A stretch of 5,031 bases of DNA from FEN-727 sp036508635 (GTDB lineage Bacteria > Actinomycetota > Geothermincolia > Fen-727 > Anoxymicrobiaceae), in assembly GCA_036508635.1 (NCBI GenBank), contig DATCGY010000181.1:1-5031 (forward strand). Reading direction: 5' to 3'. The first letter of the stretch is position 1. The number at the start of each line of letters is the position of its first letter. The notes beneath the pieces were generated by a model. It did not search any database, was not told the origin of the DNA, and was given only the letters and a program-made list of their open reading frames with translations. Shown piece after piece: positions 4,781 to 5,031 of this stretch. The position numbers and the translations under genes are program-made.

Positions 4781-5031
4781 TTGGCGGAAGAGAAAGAGTT
4801 CAAGGTACCCGGTGAAGAAGTAGCGACCGCCCCGAAGCGTGCCGGTCTCGTCCTGGTGGCGCTTATCCTTGTCGCGGCGGTTGCCAACCTCAACCTCGCC
4901 GTCGCGAATGTCGCCCTGCCGTCGATCGGAAAGGCCTTCGACTCGTCGCAGACTGCTCTTAACCTCATCGCAGTTGGCTACTCGCTCGGCCTGGCGGCAT
5001 CCGTCCTCTACCTCGGCGCGCTCGGCGACCG
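4781..5031 (+). CDS. MFS transporter, DHA2 (EmrB/QacA-like) family, N-terminal part
   Basis: Only the first 83 codons are in the window. The product should be a proton-driven inner-membrane exporter of the 14-helix DHA2 group. A charged cytoplasmic N-terminus of about 20 residues is followed by helix 1 (about 22-40), then NLAVANVALPSIGKAF, the characteristic start of this group. Helix 2 follows (about 58-78), and YLGALGDR at the end opens the motif A loop between helices 2 and 3. The usual tryptophan before helix 2 is replaced by the leucine of ALNLIAVGYSL. The start is TTG at 4781: GGGGGAG lies three nt upstream, a TGA directly precedes it in frame, and no in-frame ATG follows. The substrate cannot be told from this fragment; a DHA2 call could change with the remaining sequence. 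Confidence 0.8.
   Translation, partial: MAEEKEFKVPGEEVATAPKRAGLVLVALILVAAVANLNLAVANVALPSIGKAFDSSQTALNLIAVGYSLGLAASVLYLGALGD

Overview
The window suggests a GC-rich bacterium. The evidence is the strong GC bias in codon third positions, purine-rich Shine-Dalgarno sequences before nearly every gene, GTG and TTG starts, and a sigma70-like promoter. An uncultured actinobacterial or similar high-GC lineage is possible, but nothing here fixes the phylum. No CRISPR array, rRNA gene or complete tRNA is present.

The left third (1 to about 1870) is mobile DNA. An intact IS110-family (DEDD) transposase lies on the minus strand (171-1220). Its start is flanked by a nested inverted repeat, and about 170 nt of stem-loop-rich sequence follows its stop, a layout that fits an IS1111-type element with a downstream bridge RNA. 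Just outside the transposase is the 3' half of a type II (serine-like) tRNA (1294-1335). Next come about 280 nt of structured non-coding DNA and then a broken tyrosine-integrase fragment (about 1617-1790, minus). The simplest reading is an old integrative element at a tRNA-Ser gene whose integrase has decayed, with an IS110 element later inserted in or beside the tRNA.

The middle (1868-3677) holds three plus-strand genes: a 115-aa protein of unknown function with a possible OB-like strand pattern; a 255-aa protein resembling the L-2-amino-thiazoline-4-carboxylate (ATC) hydrolase family; and a 178-aa four-helix membrane protein with three clusters of three cysteines and an internal duplication. 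They may be co-transcribed, but gaps of about 104 and 53 bp make this uncertain. The cysteine-rich pair is the most interesting chromosomal feature.

The right part (3674-5031) has two minus-strand genes that look like an operon: a six-helix HdeD/DUF308 membrane protein, then a 79-aa unknown protein whose stop overlaps the stop of the convergent cysteine-rich gene. Divergent from it, after a 264-bp regulatory gap, is the start of a DHA2-type MFS transporter that runs off the window. The gap holds a plausible promoter for the transporter and a 10-bp direct repeat that could be an operator.
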